A stretch of 64,000 nucleotides of DNA from Paludibacteraceae bacterium (GTDB lineage: Bacteria > Bacteroidota > Bacteroidia > Bacteroidales > Paludibacteraceae). Positions 23,688 to 32,720 of the stretch are shown piece after piece; within the stretch, counting starts at the first letter, position 1, and the number at the start of each line of letters is the position of its first letter. A program made the position numbers and the translations under genes. The notes under the pieces are model-generated. The model made no database searches. It worked only from the letters and a program-made list of their open reading frames with translations, and had not been told where the DNA came from. The stretch is taken from positions 62,001 through 126,000 of the forward strand of contig JAGCWA010000024.1 in NCBI GenBank assembly GCA_017962085.1. The letters are read 5' to 3'.

Positions 23688-25463
23688 ATGGCAAGGAACA
23701 ATTTTTTCATAGGGTTACTGGTTTACATCTTGGCGATGCCTATGCTTGCATGGGGCGAAGAGTGTTTCGATCCGACGGATGAAAGTTATAATGACTTTCT
23801 CTCGGAGCGGGCGAAGGGTGTTTCCTTGTATGATCGTGGCAAATATATGGAGGCGATCCCTCATTTCGAGAAGGCGTACGAGATGTGCCAGATGGATTCC
23901 GTCCTCAATGAATACCTCTATTTTTCCTACAAGAATTCTCTCCGTTCCATGGACGCCAACCGCATGTTCTATGGCGTGCCTGCCCGTTCCGTGGCTTTGT
24001 ACGGACTGAAGCGCAACAAGCCCGTCTCTTCCATTTATGCGGAGGGGGGCGCTCTTTTCGCGGACAGCAAGACGGCTTGGGACGATTCCTACATCTACTT
24101 TGAACGCTATCTTGTCGGCAATGGTGGTTTCGCTTCCGTGGACGTGGACAATGAGTTGGGCTCCTTCTGCGAACTGAACCATCATGTGGGCGTCACTTCC
24201 AGAACCAATCCTGTGGAGATGAAGGGCTCCAATTCGTCGTATTTTAACTTGAAATCCAAATATGTGGGGGTCGAATATGAGGTCTCCGCTAAATTCAACC
24301 TCTCTTCCCGCTGGAAAGTGATGCCTTACGCGCGTGTCAGTCATGAGTCGTACGATGAGGTGCGTTTCTTCTTGGATACGGCCGATGCCGCCTCTTCTGG
24401 TGGAAATTCTTTCGGGGCGTGGAATTTTCCATGGAACCTGAACCCCGAAATCACGCAAAAGGAGGATGACCCGAATGGCTCTTCTAACGGAACAACCCCA
24501 GAGGAGAAAGGCCAGAACCCAGTGGAATGGGATCCGGCGAATGGTGGCGCATGGAATACCGGAGGGGAAATCCCGGGTGATAATAATAACACCAATCACA
24601 ATAATAACAACTATTACAACAATAACAACAATAATTATTGGCAGAATGGTTCGGAATGGCAAGGCTTCGATCCTGCTACCAATGAAGGCAAAGAGAATAC
24701 CAAGGGGGATGAGCCGCAGGGCGGACAAAACCACAACTACGATTATAATGGCTTTTATAATAATTATAGCAACTATGTGGGTTGGTACAATCCTTGGTGG
24801 TCTTATCTCTATAATCCTTACGGGCAATATTATGGGAACTATACTTTCCCTCAGTACACGCAGCAGTTTTGGCAGACCCTCTCCAATTCCACGTATAAGT
24901 ATAGCCACTCTTCCACGAGGCATAGCCGCATGGACTTTTTAGTGGGTTGCTTGGTCTCCTACACCTACGGCAAACACGTCGGCGCGTTCAGTGCCTCCTT
25001 CTTCAAGGGTGAGACGCTGAAGACGATCCAAACCAACCTTTCCTACTGCTTCTATCCGTTTGGAAACCTGAATTTCTATATTTCGCCAAAAGTTTCGTAT
25101 ATTTGGCGTGGTAATGATTACTATCCGATAGGTGAACTGCCAGGTAACTGGATAGGCGAGGTCGAGGTCGGCGGCAAGTTGCTGAACCGCCTCTGGGGTA
25201 GCGTCTCCTACCTTCATGGCAACCTCTGCGATTCCCATGAACTGGGGAGCCATACGTTCTATTCCTTGTCCTGCGAGACAAAGTTCAGATGCTCCGCCCG
25301 CTTCATTTATTTGCTGAATACCCGTTGCGAACTGATGTTGACCTATAAGTATCTGAGAAAAGAGTCTAATCTTTTCCTTGTGGATGTGGATGGAAATGCC
25401 GGGTTGAATGTGTTTAGTCAGAATGATAATGTGATTGCTGGAGGTGTTCAATGGAATTTCTAA
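23688..25463 (+). CDS. Outer-membrane beta-barrel protein with TPR-like N-terminus and Asn-rich linker
   Basis: 591 residues from the start fixed by the promoter. Signal peptide: ARNNFFIGLLVYILAMPMLAWG. Next is a TPR-like segment (SLYDRGKYMEAIPHFEKAYEM, roughly 40-95), then a region with alternating strands, then a low-complexity linker very rich in Asn, Tyr, Trp and Gly (about 295-385). The C-terminal part has amphipathic strands (LNFYISPKVSYIW, IGEVEVGGKLLNRLWGSVSYL) and the chain ends in Phe (AGGVQWNF), the classic outer-membrane barrel end. The plan, TPR then barrel, recalls bacterial exopolysaccharide or cellulose export proteins, but I cannot assign one. The next gene, also TPR, overlaps by 13 nt. 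Confidence 0.7.
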   Translation: MARNNFFIGLLVYILAMPMLAWGEECFDPTDESYNDFLSERAKGVSLYDRGKYMEAIPHFEKAYEMCQMDSVLNEYLYFSYKNSLRSMDANRMFYGVPARSVALYGLKRNKPVSSIYAEGGALFADSKTAWDDSYIYFERYLVGNGGFASVDVDNELGSFCELNHHVGVTSRTNPVEMKGSNSSYFNLKSKYVGVEYEVSAKFNLSSRWKVMPYARVSHESYDEVRFFLDTADAASSGGNSFGAWNFPWNLNPEITQKEDDPNGSSNGTTPEEKGQNPVEWDPANGGAWNTGGEIPGDNNNTNHNNNNYYNNNNNNYWQNGSEWQGFDPATNEGKENTKGDEPQGGQNHNYDYNGFYNNYSNYVGWYNPWWSYLYNPYGQYYGNYTFPQYTQQFWQTLSNSTYKYSHSSTRHSRMDFLVGCLVSYTYGKHVGAFSASFFKGETLKTIQTNLSYCFYPFGNLNFYISPKVSYIWRGNDYYPIGELPGNWIGEVEVGGKLLNRLWGSVSYLHGNLCDSHELGSHTFYSLSCETKFRCSARFIYLLNTRCELMLTYKYLRKESNLFLVDVDGNAGLNVFSQNDNVIAGGVQWNF

Positions 25464-26086
25464 GCGGAAAAATAAGTAGGATGCTGTCATCCCTCTTCGT
25501 GGCGGGATGTCTGCTCTTCGCATCCTCCTCTTTCGCCGCGGAGCCTACCCGTAGTTCCATCTTCGCGAAGAGCTACGAGTATGAGTCCAATAAGCAATAC
25601 GACCAGGCCATCGAGGTGCTGAAGGAGGTGAAGGCGGATATCTATGCGGTGAACCTCCGCTTAGGGTGGCTCTATTACTGCAAGGGAAACTATCGGGTCT
25701 CCATCATGTATTATTCCAAGGCTATCCAGTTGAGGCCCACCTCTTTGGAGGCGCGTTTCGGTTACGTGTTGCCGGCCGCTAAGATGAAGGACTGGATCAA
25801 GGTGGGGAAGCAGTACGACGCTATCCTGAAATTGGACCCTAACAACACGAAGGCGAATTATTACCGTGGATTGATGTATTTTAATGTGGGTGAATATGCG
25901 AAGGCTGAGCCTTATTTCGATAAGGTCGAGCATCTTTATCCGTTTGATTATGATATCGTTATACTTTCCGCATGGAATTCCTATTACCTGAAAAACAAGG
26001 AGAAAGCCAAGCTCCTTTTTAACCAGGCATTGCTGATTCAGCCTAATAGCGCCTCCGCCGCGGAGGGCCTCTCATTGACGAAATGA
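25451..26086 (+). CDS. Exported TPR-repeat protein
   Basis: 211 residues. A signal peptide (about 1-30, cleavage near FAAEP) is followed by five or so tetratricopeptide units, e.g. NLRLGWLYYCKGNYRVSIMYYSKAIQLRP and NNTKANYYRGLMYFNVGEYAKAEPYFDKV. TPRs are protein-docking scaffolds; location should be periplasmic. It overlaps the end of the barrel gene by 13 nt, so the two products are made together and may form one complex, with this protein supplying the extra TPR units. The specific role is unknown. Confidence 0.75.
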   Translation: MEFLSGKISRMLSSLFVAGCLLFASSSFAAEPTRSSIFAKSYEYESNKQYDQAIEVLKEVKADIYAVNLRLGWLYYCKGNYRVSIMYYSKAIQLRPTSLEARFGYVLPAAKMKDWIKVGKQYDAILKLDPNNTKANYYRGLMYFNVGEYAKAEPYFDKVEHLYPFDYDIVILSAWNSYYLKNKEKAKLLFNQALLIQPNSASAAEGLSLTK

Positions 26087-26195
26087 GTCGGTATATGGTG
26101 CGTGTGTCTTGAGCGGAATCCTTTCCCTTCTGATGGCTCAAGAGTTGGATGTTGATTGTAATGTATTGTTTTATAGTTAATTAAATATTTATGTA

Positions 26196-26957
26196 ATGAA
26201 AAGAGTATTTATTTCATTGTTTTCGTTGGCGTTGTTGGTTGTGCCTTGTTCTTGTGGAGATGATGATGATAATGATAATGATGTTCGTAAAGAGGTGAAA
26301 AACGATGACTCTAACGATGAAAAATCTGATAATCAAGAAGATGAAGAAAAGGGAAATGGTTCGAAAAAGAAGGACCAGTTTGTCTGTGATATACAACCGC
26401 TAAGTAGGACTTTGTATTTTGCGGGCGAGGATGAGCTGGATGTTTACGTGCAGACCAACCGCCCGATGGCAAGCCTACAGGTCTATGTGGAGGATGAGAA
26501 GGGGGAGAAGTATGAGGTGGAGAGGGATATATTCCACAATTACATCCGTGTCCATTCTCCTATGGTCGCCGGTAATCTTTTTGTGGTTGTCGCGGATTCG
26601 AACGGTACCAAGCCGAAGAAAGTCCCTTTCTGTAATCTTGACGAGATGAACAACCACGCCATCCAAGCTCATCTGGAAACTCCTTATATCGACCTCCTGA
26701 ATGGTGAGGCGATGACCGCTGAAGAGGCTACGGCGCAACCCGGTAAGGCTTGGCTGAAGCTGGATGGTGAAAAGGGTATCATTGCGGCGGAAGGTTTCAA
26801 AGTGGAGTTTGATGATAAGTCCTCTTCGTTCGACCAAATGGGTCAGGTTAGGCAATTCAAGCTTTCCAACGGTCGTGAGGGTTTGATCGTCTTGATACTC
26901 ATAAAGTATGAGGCAGGAAAGAAGGAGGCTTTTGCCTTCACCTATTGTTTGAAATGA
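26196..26957 (+). CDS. Putative lipoprotein of unknown function
   Basis: 253 residues. The N-terminus is a lipoprotein signal (FSLALLVVPCSCGDDDD) with Cys at 18 and 20; C20 is followed by Gly-Asp-Asp-Asp, an acidic stretch resembling the Bacteroidota lipoprotein export signal that directs lipoproteins to the cell surface. A charged Asp/Asn/Lys/Glu linker runs to about residue 65. The rest is one beta-rich domain without a recognised family. It lies 110 nt after the TPR gene and may be co-transcribed; a hairpin follows it downstream. Confidence 0.65.
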   Translation: MKRVFISLFSLALLVVPCSCGDDDDNDNDVRKEVKNDDSNDEKSDNQEDEEKGNGSKKKDQFVCDIQPLSRTLYFAGEDELDVYVQTNRPMASLQVYVEDEKGEKYEVERDIFHNYIRVHSPMVAGNLFVVVADSNGTKPKKVPFCNLDEMNNHAIQAHLETPYIDLLNGEAMTAEEATAQPGKAWLKLDGEKGIIAAEGFKVEFDDKSSSFDQMGQVRQFKLSNGREGLIVLILIKYEAGKKEAFAFTYCLK

Positions 26958-27086
26958 TTGGTGGGGCTTCCTTCGTGGGGGCCCTTCTTTGACGAGGAGG
27001 TGCATTGCCCGTTCCTTGGTTGTCCGTAGGGTGGGAGCCTCTTCCTATTGACTGTAATTCGTTGTTTTGTAGTATGCTTTATATGA

Positions 27087-27125
27087 AATGGGCGAGGATG
27101 AGGTTTTTCCCCTTCCTCGCCCATT
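27087..27125. terminator. Bidirectional hairpin between convergent genes
   Basis: AATGGGCGAGGA (27087-27098) pairs perfectly with TCCTCGCCCATT (27114-27125), 12 bp. It sits between the converging lipoprotein and M16 protease genes. T-tracts are weak on both sides. Confidence 0.7.
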
Positions 27126-27141
27126 CGTTGTTTCAGTTCCG

Positions 27142-29967
27142 TTATTCCTGTGGTTTCATGACCACTTCAATCCTATTGTTTTGCTCACGCAACCATTTGA
27201 GCGTGTCGAGCAGTTCGTCACGGGTGATGGACTCCAGCGTGCTTAGGTAATCCTTGGCGAGGTCCTCGTGGTCGTTGTAGTAGGCGACCATCGCATTCAA
27301 CTGCCAATTGTTCTCCTTCTGGTTTTCGGTGAACTTGTTCTTCAGGTTCAGCACCGCCTTGTTGAAGTCAACCACCTTCGGACCGTCGGTGATGAAGGAA
27401 TCCACCTCAGAATAGATGATCTTCTGTAACTTCTCAAATACCTCAGGGTCAGTGTCGTAGCGCATCTGCAGGGAAGCGTACTCGACTGGTTTCTTGGAGA
27501 GTGATCCGCGCACGGATACACCGTAAGTGCCGCCCTCGTTCTCTCGCATCGACTCGAAGTAACGGATATCCAATATGTCCCCAATGAGTTGCATGATCAG
27601 TCTGTTCTTCAATGTATAGCGCATTTCAGCCCCGTAGACGACGAAGCTGGACGTCTTCTTGATCTCCAACTCTCTGGAGAAGGTGTTGTTGACGACTCCG
27701 TTAGGCCTACGTATCTGGCGGTCGATCCACTGCTCCTCCTTCATCTTCTTCTGGGCAGGGATACCACCGAGGTAACGGGTGATAGGCTCCTTCATCTTCG
27801 CTAAATCAACGTTGCCGACAATGAAGACGGTGAAGTCTTTCGGGTCTAAGAACCTGCGGGTGAAGATGTCCAGGGAAGTCTTCTGGTTCACTTGCTCCAG
27901 CTGTTTCAGACCGAAAGGTGTGGTACGTTCGTGATGTCCATTCACCGTCACTTGCACGGAGTCGCTGAAGGTTCGGCTTGGATCCTTGTCCGCATTCACC
28001 AAGGCCGTGTGGTATTGGTTGATCAACGCTTGGTAGCTTTCATCGTCCGTACGGGTACCCGTGAAGAGAAGATAGACTAATTGCGTGAGGGTCTCGAAAT
28101 CCTTGACGGAGGATGACCCGGAGAAGGACTCATTGTAGGCGCTTACGGAAGGACTCAGCCTTACCACCTTGCCCGCTAACTTCTTGCTGAGGTCAATCGC
28201 ATTGAAGGTTCCCTTTCCGTTGTTCTGCGCAACTGAGACGCAGAGGTTGGCGGAAGGCATATCCGACACGTTGTCGATCATGGACAAACCGCCCTCACTG
28301 TAACCGTAAAGGATGATTTCGTCCTCCTTGAGTTGCGTCGGGCGGATGACTACGCGCATGCCATTGCTGAGAATCCACTCCGTCACATTCTCCAATTCAT
28401 TCACCTTCCGTTCCTTCTTCACCTTCCCCTGCTTTGGCGTTTTGTCGACGAGCGGCGCCTGCAGGTCATTTTCCGTGTAGGATTCCAGCGCCATCGAGGA
28501 GGTCTCCTGAAGCATGGCAAGCACCCTTTCTTTGTTAGGGAAACGGACGGACTCTTTTTCCGGCCCCGTCATGAGGACGGTTATTTCCTTCGAAGATACA
28601 GCTGTCTTAGCGTGTCTGTTAACCAAATCCAAGGTGATGGTCGGCAACATCTCCCGAACCGTTTTATATTCCCACTCGATGCCTGGCACAGGTTCCTTAT
28701 CGAGGAAGTTACGGATGTACTCCTGCACATAAGAGCCATTCTTTGTCTTGCCCCTTTCGTTATAGGCCTTCTCCATGCCGCTGAGGAGGCTCTCCTTCGC
28801 CCTGTCCAACTCGGCTTGCGTGAATCCGAAACGCTTCATCCGTTCGCCCTCCGCCAGGAGTGCGGCGAAACTCTGCTCCTCCTGTCCCTCGACAGGGACT
28901 GCCAAGAGGATGAAGGCATCCTTCGAACGGACGATTTCACCATATCCGACGGAAGCCCCCGCGAACGGAGCGTCCGCCTTCTGCGATATCTCGTCGAGAC
29001 GGTCACTTATCATGGACTCGATCAAATCCCTCACAATGGATATTTTATAGCCAGCCTTGCTACCCACCACCTGATCGGAGAGCTTATCCATACGGTAGTC
29101 GATACGGATGGAGGAGGTCTTCGCCTCCTTGTCTGTCAGAATCGCCACAACAGGTTCGGTGACACGTTCCAGTTGATAAACCACACGTTTGTCCGGGTTC
29201 ACCCGCTTAGGGATGTCGGTCCACATCCGTCTGATGGTGTTCTCGACACTGTCCACATTCACATCTCCCACAATCACAATGGATTGAAGGTCAGGTCTGT
29301 ACCATCTGTGATAGTAGGCGCGCAAGGTGTCGTATGCGAAGTTGGAGATGATAGCCGTGTCTCCGATGATGTCACGTTTCGCATATTGCGAGTTTTTGTA
29401 GAGTATAGGCAGGGAAGCCTTCCACAGCCTACGTTTCGCATTCTGGCGACTCCTCCACTCCTCACGGATCACGCCACGCTCCTTGTCTATCTCCTCCGAT
29501 TTGAGGGAGATGAAGCCAGACCAATCGTGCAGGATGAGCAAGGCTGTATCCACAATGCTTGCCCTCATGGTAGGCACGGACTTCAGGTTGTAGACGGTCT
29601 CGTCCAGCGAGGTGTAGGCGTTGACGTTGTTGCCGAACTGCACGCCGATGGTCTCCAAGTAGTTGATGATGCCCTTTTCCGGGAAGTTCTTCGTGCCATT
29701 GAAAGCCATGTGTTCGAGGAAATGCGCCAGACCGTTTTGATTGTCCTCCTCTAAGATCGCCCCCACATTCTGGGCGATGTAGAAGTCAGCCCTTTCGGGA
29801 ACCACGTCGTTGTGCCGGATGTAGTAGGTCAATCCATTCTCCAACTTGCCGTAACGGATGGCCGAATCCATAGGTATTGGGTCTAAATCACCGAAGTTGA
29901 CTGGCGTCTGGGCCATCAAGGCCGTCGCGCATAGAAGTGCGGATACCGCACAAATGATTTTTTTCAT
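27142..29967 (-). CDS. Periplasmic M16 zinc metallopeptidase (pitrilysin family)
   Basis: 941 residues with a signal peptide (cleavage near ALMAQ, residue 20). The inverted zinc motif HxxEH is intact as HFLEH (H82, E85, H86) with the downstream glutamate region ERGVIREEW. Two M16 half-pairs are fused in one chain: the second half lacks HxxEH and carries the substrate-binding Arg/Tyr segment (YFESMRENEGGTYGVSVRG). These enzymes form a clamshell and degrade peptides of limited size; the type with a signal sequence resembles PqqL-like periplasmic proteases. The gene is monocistronic with a -7 box about 105 nt upstream. It could in principle act on exported peptides, but no link to the operon at 2698-7457 is shown. 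Confidence 0.93.
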   Translation of the reverse strand: MKKIICAVSALLCATALMAQTPVNFGDLDPIPMDSAIRYGKLENGLTYYIRHNDVVPERADFYIAQNVGAILEEDNQNGLAHFLEHMAFNGTKNFPEKGIINYLETIGVQFGNNVNAYTSLDETVYNLKSVPTMRASIVDTALLILHDWSGFISLKSEEIDKERGVIREEWRSRQNAKRRLWKASLPILYKNSQYAKRDIIGDTAIISNFAYDTLRAYYHRWYRPDLQSIVIVGDVNVDSVENTIRRMWTDIPKRVNPDKRVVYQLERVTEPVVAILTDKEAKTSSIRIDYRMDKLSDQVVGSKAGYKISIVRDLIESMISDRLDEISQKADAPFAGASVGYGEIVRSKDAFILLAVPVEGQEEQSFAALLAEGERMKRFGFTQAELDRAKESLLSGMEKAYNERGKTKNGSYVQEYIRNFLDKEPVPGIEWEYKTVREMLPTITLDLVNRHAKTAVSSKEITVLMTGPEKESVRFPNKERVLAMLQETSSMALESYTENDLQAPLVDKTPKQGKVKKERKVNELENVTEWILSNGMRVVIRPTQLKEDEIILYGYSEGGLSMIDNVSDMPSANLCVSVAQNNGKGTFNAIDLSKKLAGKVVRLSPSVSAYNESFSGSSSVKDFETLTQLVYLLFTGTRTDDESYQALINQYHTALVNADKDPSRTFSDSVQVTVNGHHERTTPFGLKQLEQVNQKTSLDIFTRRFLDPKDFTVFIVGNVDLAKMKEPITRYLGGIPAQKKMKEEQWIDRQIRRPNGVVNNTFSRELEIKKTSSFVVYGAEMRYTLKNRLIMQLIGDILDIRYFESMRENEGGTYGVSVRGSLSKKPVEYASLQMRYDTDPEVFEKLQKIIYSEVDSFITDGPKVVDFNKAVLNLKNKFTENQKENNWQLNAMVAYYNDHEDLAKDYLSTLESITRDELLDTLKWLREQNNRIEVVMKPQE

Positions 29968-30326
29968 GTCATCAACAAATTAATAAAACGTTCGGAAACG
30001 CTGTGATAGTAAGTGTCATTAATTCGAAAGGAAAGCCTAATGAATAGGCCCGAACATTCCTTTTCTTTGCAAATATACATAATCCCTCTTTATCCTTTTC
30101 CTAAATAATCATAAATAAAGTCAACACACGTCGCGCCACGAAAGCGTTTCAGGGAATGACCTGCGACATTATTTTTCAGGCGGGGAGTGGGCAGAATCGT
30201 ATGTGCCATAAGCGGTTATTATTTTTGGTTTGTCGTTGTTTGTTTTTTTTACTATATTCGCGGTTCGAAATAGTTTTTTTAGATTTTTTAAGATTGTTGT
30301 TTAATTAAAATATACAGCGACATTAA
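29968..30326. promoter_or_regulatory. Divergent regulatory region between the M16 protease and the acyl-chain cluster
   Basis: 359 nt without a gene. On the minus strand TATATTTG at 30070-30077 fits TAnnTTTG and would serve the protease with a 5' UTR of about 95 nt, which contains a small GCCTA/TAGGC hairpin near 30035. On the plus strand TATTTTTG at 30220-30227 could serve the ketosynthase cluster. Neither has a clear TTTG at the usual spacing. No RNA gene or repeat was seen. Confidence 0.5.
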
Positions 30327-31553
30327 ATGGAAAGACGAGTTGTTATAACTGGAATGGGTGTTTACTCTTGCTTGGGCAAGAACCTTGAAGAAGTCAGAGA
30401 ATCACTTTACAATGGTAAGTCTGGTATCATTTTCGACCCTGTGCGTAAAGAGATGGGTTTTAGGTCCGCGCTCACCGCATATCTAGAAACTCCTGATTTG
30501 AAGGGTCAGGTAAGCAGAAATCAACGGGTATACATGCCAGATCAAGCTAAATACGCGTATGTTGCCACGACAGAGGCATTGCGCAATGCTCGTCTCGACC
30601 AAGACTATATCGACAGTCATGAGATCGGCTTGTTATACGGAAACGATAGTACTGCCGACGCTGTTGTGAAGAGCGTCGACATCATGCGTGAGAAAAAGGA
30701 TACCACGCTGGTTGGTTCTGGTGCTATCTTCCAATCCATGAACTCCACCGTCACCATGAACTTGGGTTGCCTTTTCAGACTGAAAGGTATTAACTTGACC
30801 GTTTCTGGCGCATGTGCCAGCGGTTCCCATGCGATCGGTTTGGGCTCCCTTCTCATCAAGTGGGGCTTGCAGGACTGCATCGTTTGCGGTGGCGCACAAG
30901 AGGTGAACCCTTATTCAATCGGTAGTTTCGACGGTATCAACGCATTCTCCACAAGGGAGAGCGATCCTACCAAGGCTTCCCGTCCGTTCGACCGCGACCG
31001 TGACGGATTGGTCCCTGGTGGTGGTGCCGCTACGGTCATCATCGAGAGCTACGAATCAGCTGTTAAACGTGGCGCACCAATCTTGGCGGAGGTTGTCGGC
31101 TATGGTTTCTCCTCAAACGGAGACCACATGTCTGTTCCTAACGTGGACGGACCTAGCCGCTCCTTGGAGATGTGTCTCCGCGAGGCGCACGTGGACAAGA
31201 AAGACATCGCATACATCAACGCGCACGCTACTTCCACGCCTGTGGGAGATAAGAACGAGGCGAAGGCAATCTCGAACGTGTTCGATGGTTATAAGCCAAT
31301 CGTGACTTCCACTAAGGCAATGACAGGACACGAGATGTGGATGGCTGGATCCAGCGAGGTGATTTACTCCATGTTGATGATGCAGAACGACTTCATCGCA
31401 CCGAACATCAACTTCGAGAATCCGGACGAAGACTCCGCAAAGCTGAATATCCCTGCGAAACGTCTTGACACTCACTTCGATATGTTCTTGTCTAACTCCT
31501 TCGGATTCGGAGGAACGAACTCCACATTGATTGTAAAAAGATTCACGAAATAA
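30327..31553 (+). CDS. Beta-ketoacyl-ACP synthase (FabB/FabF type)
   Basis: 408 residues of thiolase fold. The decarboxylating-condensation triad is intact: C163 in SGACASGSHAIG, H300 in NAHATSTPVGD and H335 after K330 in KAMTGHEMW. It extends acyl-ACP by two carbons in the cytoplasm. The combination with the downstream ACP, hotdog dehydratases, exporter and desaturase resembles the ketosynthases of aryl-polyene/flexirubin loci rather than the housekeeping fab operon. First gene of a plus-strand run of seven genes with gaps of at most about 20 nt; the ACP follows directly. Confidence 0.9.
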   Translation: MERRVVITGMGVYSCLGKNLEEVRESLYNGKSGIIFDPVRKEMGFRSALTAYLETPDLKGQVSRNQRVYMPDQAKYAYVATTEALRNARLDQDYIDSHEIGLLYGNDSTADAVVKSVDIMREKKDTTLVGSGAIFQSMNSTVTMNLGCLFRLKGINLTVSGACASGSHAIGLGSLLIKWGLQDCIVCGGAQEVNPYSIGSFDGINAFSTRESDPTKASRPFDRDRDGLVPGGGAATVIIESYESAVKRGAPILAEVVGYGFSSNGDHMSVPNVDGPSRSLEMCLREAHVDKKDIAYINAHATSTPVGDKNEAKAISNVFDGYKPIVTSTKAMTGHEMWMAGSSEVIYSMLMMQNDFIAPNINFENPDEDSAKLNIPAKRLDTHFDMFLSNSFGFGGTNSTLIVKRFTK

Positions 31554-31555
31554 TT

Positions 31556-31810
31556 GTGATGATGGATAAAGAAACGTTTATCGAAAAATTGAACGAATTG
31601 CTTGCCGAAGAGTTTGAGGTGGATATTCAGACCATCCGCCCTGAGGCGACAATTAAAATCACTTTGGCGATGGACAGCCTTAGCTTCGTCGACTTGATCG
31701 CTGTTATCGAGAATGATTTCGGGGTCAAGATACCGGGGCAAGAGTTGAAGGAACTGAAGGTGTTCTCCCAACTCTACGATTACATTTACGAAAAGATTCA
31801 AAAAGGATGA
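31556..31810 (+). CDS. Acyl carrier protein
   Basis: 84 residues, acidic and helical, with the phosphopantetheine attachment serine in MDSLSFVDLIAVIE. Three consecutive methionines offer alternative starts at 31556, 31559 and 31562. It should carry the growing chain for the neighbouring ketosynthase and dehydratases, separate from the fatty-acid AcpP. It overlaps the next gene by 4 nt (ATGA). No phosphopantetheinyl transferase gene is nearby. Confidence 0.9.
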   Translation: MMMDKETFIEKLNELLAEEFEVDIQTIRPEATIKITLAMDSLSFVDLIAVIENDFGVKIPGQELKELKVFSQLYDYIYEKIQKG

Positions 31811-32241
31811 GTTTGGATAAACCATTGTACCAAGGCGAACAAATCAAGGAATTGATACCGCAGCGCTTCCCCATCATGATGGTGGACACGTTGTACGAGG
31901 CGGACGAGTGCGACTGCCTGACGGGACTGACGATCGCGCAGGACAATATGTTTTGCGTGGAGGGTGAGTTCATCGAACCAGGTCTGATCGAGCACATCGC
32001 CCAATCCGCATCCGCCCATGCCGGCGTGAAGGCTAAGCTGAAAAACGAGCCTACCCCTGTCGGATACATCGGAGAGGTGAAGAAGTTCAAATTGGTCGCC
32101 AAGCCTAAAGCGGGCGCTAAACTCCTCACCTCCATCCATATCGTTTCGGAGGTGCAGAATGTCTCCCTCATCAAGGCGGAGACGAAAGTGGAGGGTGAAG
32201 TGGTCGCTTCCTGCCAAATGAAGATATTCATCAAGGAATAA
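31807..32241 (+). CDS. FabZ/ApeP-like hotdog protein lacking the catalytic histidine
   Basis: 144 residues. The start IKELIPQRFPIMMVDTLYE corresponds to the PHRYPFLLVD block of FabZ with His replaced by Gln, and the active-site block GHFPGxPxxPGV is reduced to GEFIEPGLIEHIAQSA, where Glu54 stands at the usual His and Glu62 is kept. It belongs with ApeP/ApeI-like dehydratase relatives of polyene loci. It may be a non-catalytic partner of the intact hotdog enzyme at 32721-33098, or use an altered mechanism. Overlaps the ACP stop; the thioesterase follows 5 nt later. Confidence 0.8.
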   Translation: MSLDKPLYQGEQIKELIPQRFPIMMVDTLYEADECDCLTGLTIAQDNMFCVEGEFIEPGLIEHIAQSASAHAGVKAKLKNEPTPVGYIGEVKKFKLVAKPKAGAKLLTSIHIVSEVQNVSLIKAETKVEGEVVASCQMKIFIKE

Positions 32242-32246
32242 AGACC

Positions 32247-32708
32247 ATGAAGAGAGATTCCTCACGACTGAGCGTGGATTATTCCGGCGAACCGTTGACA
32301 AGCCGCATCGAGGTGAAGGTTCGCTTCTCGGAAGTGGACTCCATCCGTGTCGTCTGGCATGGTAGCTACGTCAAGTACATGGAGGACGGACGTGAGGATT
32401 TCGGGGAGAAGTACGGACTCGAGTACATGACCATCTTCAACAACGGATATACGGCTCCCATGGTGGACATGAGCCTGCGTTATAGGCAAAGCGCCACTGT
32501 AGGCGACACCGTTATCGTGGAGACCCGCTATGTGCCGACGAAGTCCGCAAAAATTATATTCGAGTACAACATCTTCAGGAAAAGCGACAATGCTTTGCTG
32601 TTAACCGCCACGACGATGCAGGTCTTCATGAACAAGTCCGACGGCAACTTGCAGCTCAACAACCCTCCTTTTTACGAGGAATGGAAAAAGCGTTGGGGCG
32701 TCGAATGA
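32247..32708 (+). CDS. Acyl-CoA/ACP thioesterase, 4-hydroxybenzoyl-CoA thioesterase type
   Basis: 153 residues, hotdog fold with the family motif FSEVDSIRVVWHGSYVKYMEDGR: the aspartate, histidine and tyrosine spacing match YbgC/4-HBT enzymes (usual form DxxGxVxHxxYxxxxE, here with Ile-Arg in place of Gly). Likely removes or transfers the finished or aberrant acyl chain from the ACP. In polyene-type clusters a thioesterase of this class is a regular member. It lies 5 nt after the FabZ-like gene and 12 nt before the next hotdog gene. Confidence 0.85.
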   Translation: MKRDSSRLSVDYSGEPLTSRIEVKVRFSEVDSIRVVWHGSYVKYMEDGREDFGEKYGLEYMTIFNNGYTAPMVDMSLRYRQSATVGDTVIVETRYVPTKSAKIIFEYNIFRKSDNALLLTATTMQVFMNKSDGNLQLNNPPFYEEWKKRWGVE

Positions 32709-32720
32709 TTTAGCAATTGT

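Noticed and set aside
28333..29754. 473-codon open frame on the plus strand opposite the M16 protease
   Set aside because: The minus strand carries an intact, motif-complete protease; the plus frame has no recognisable domain.
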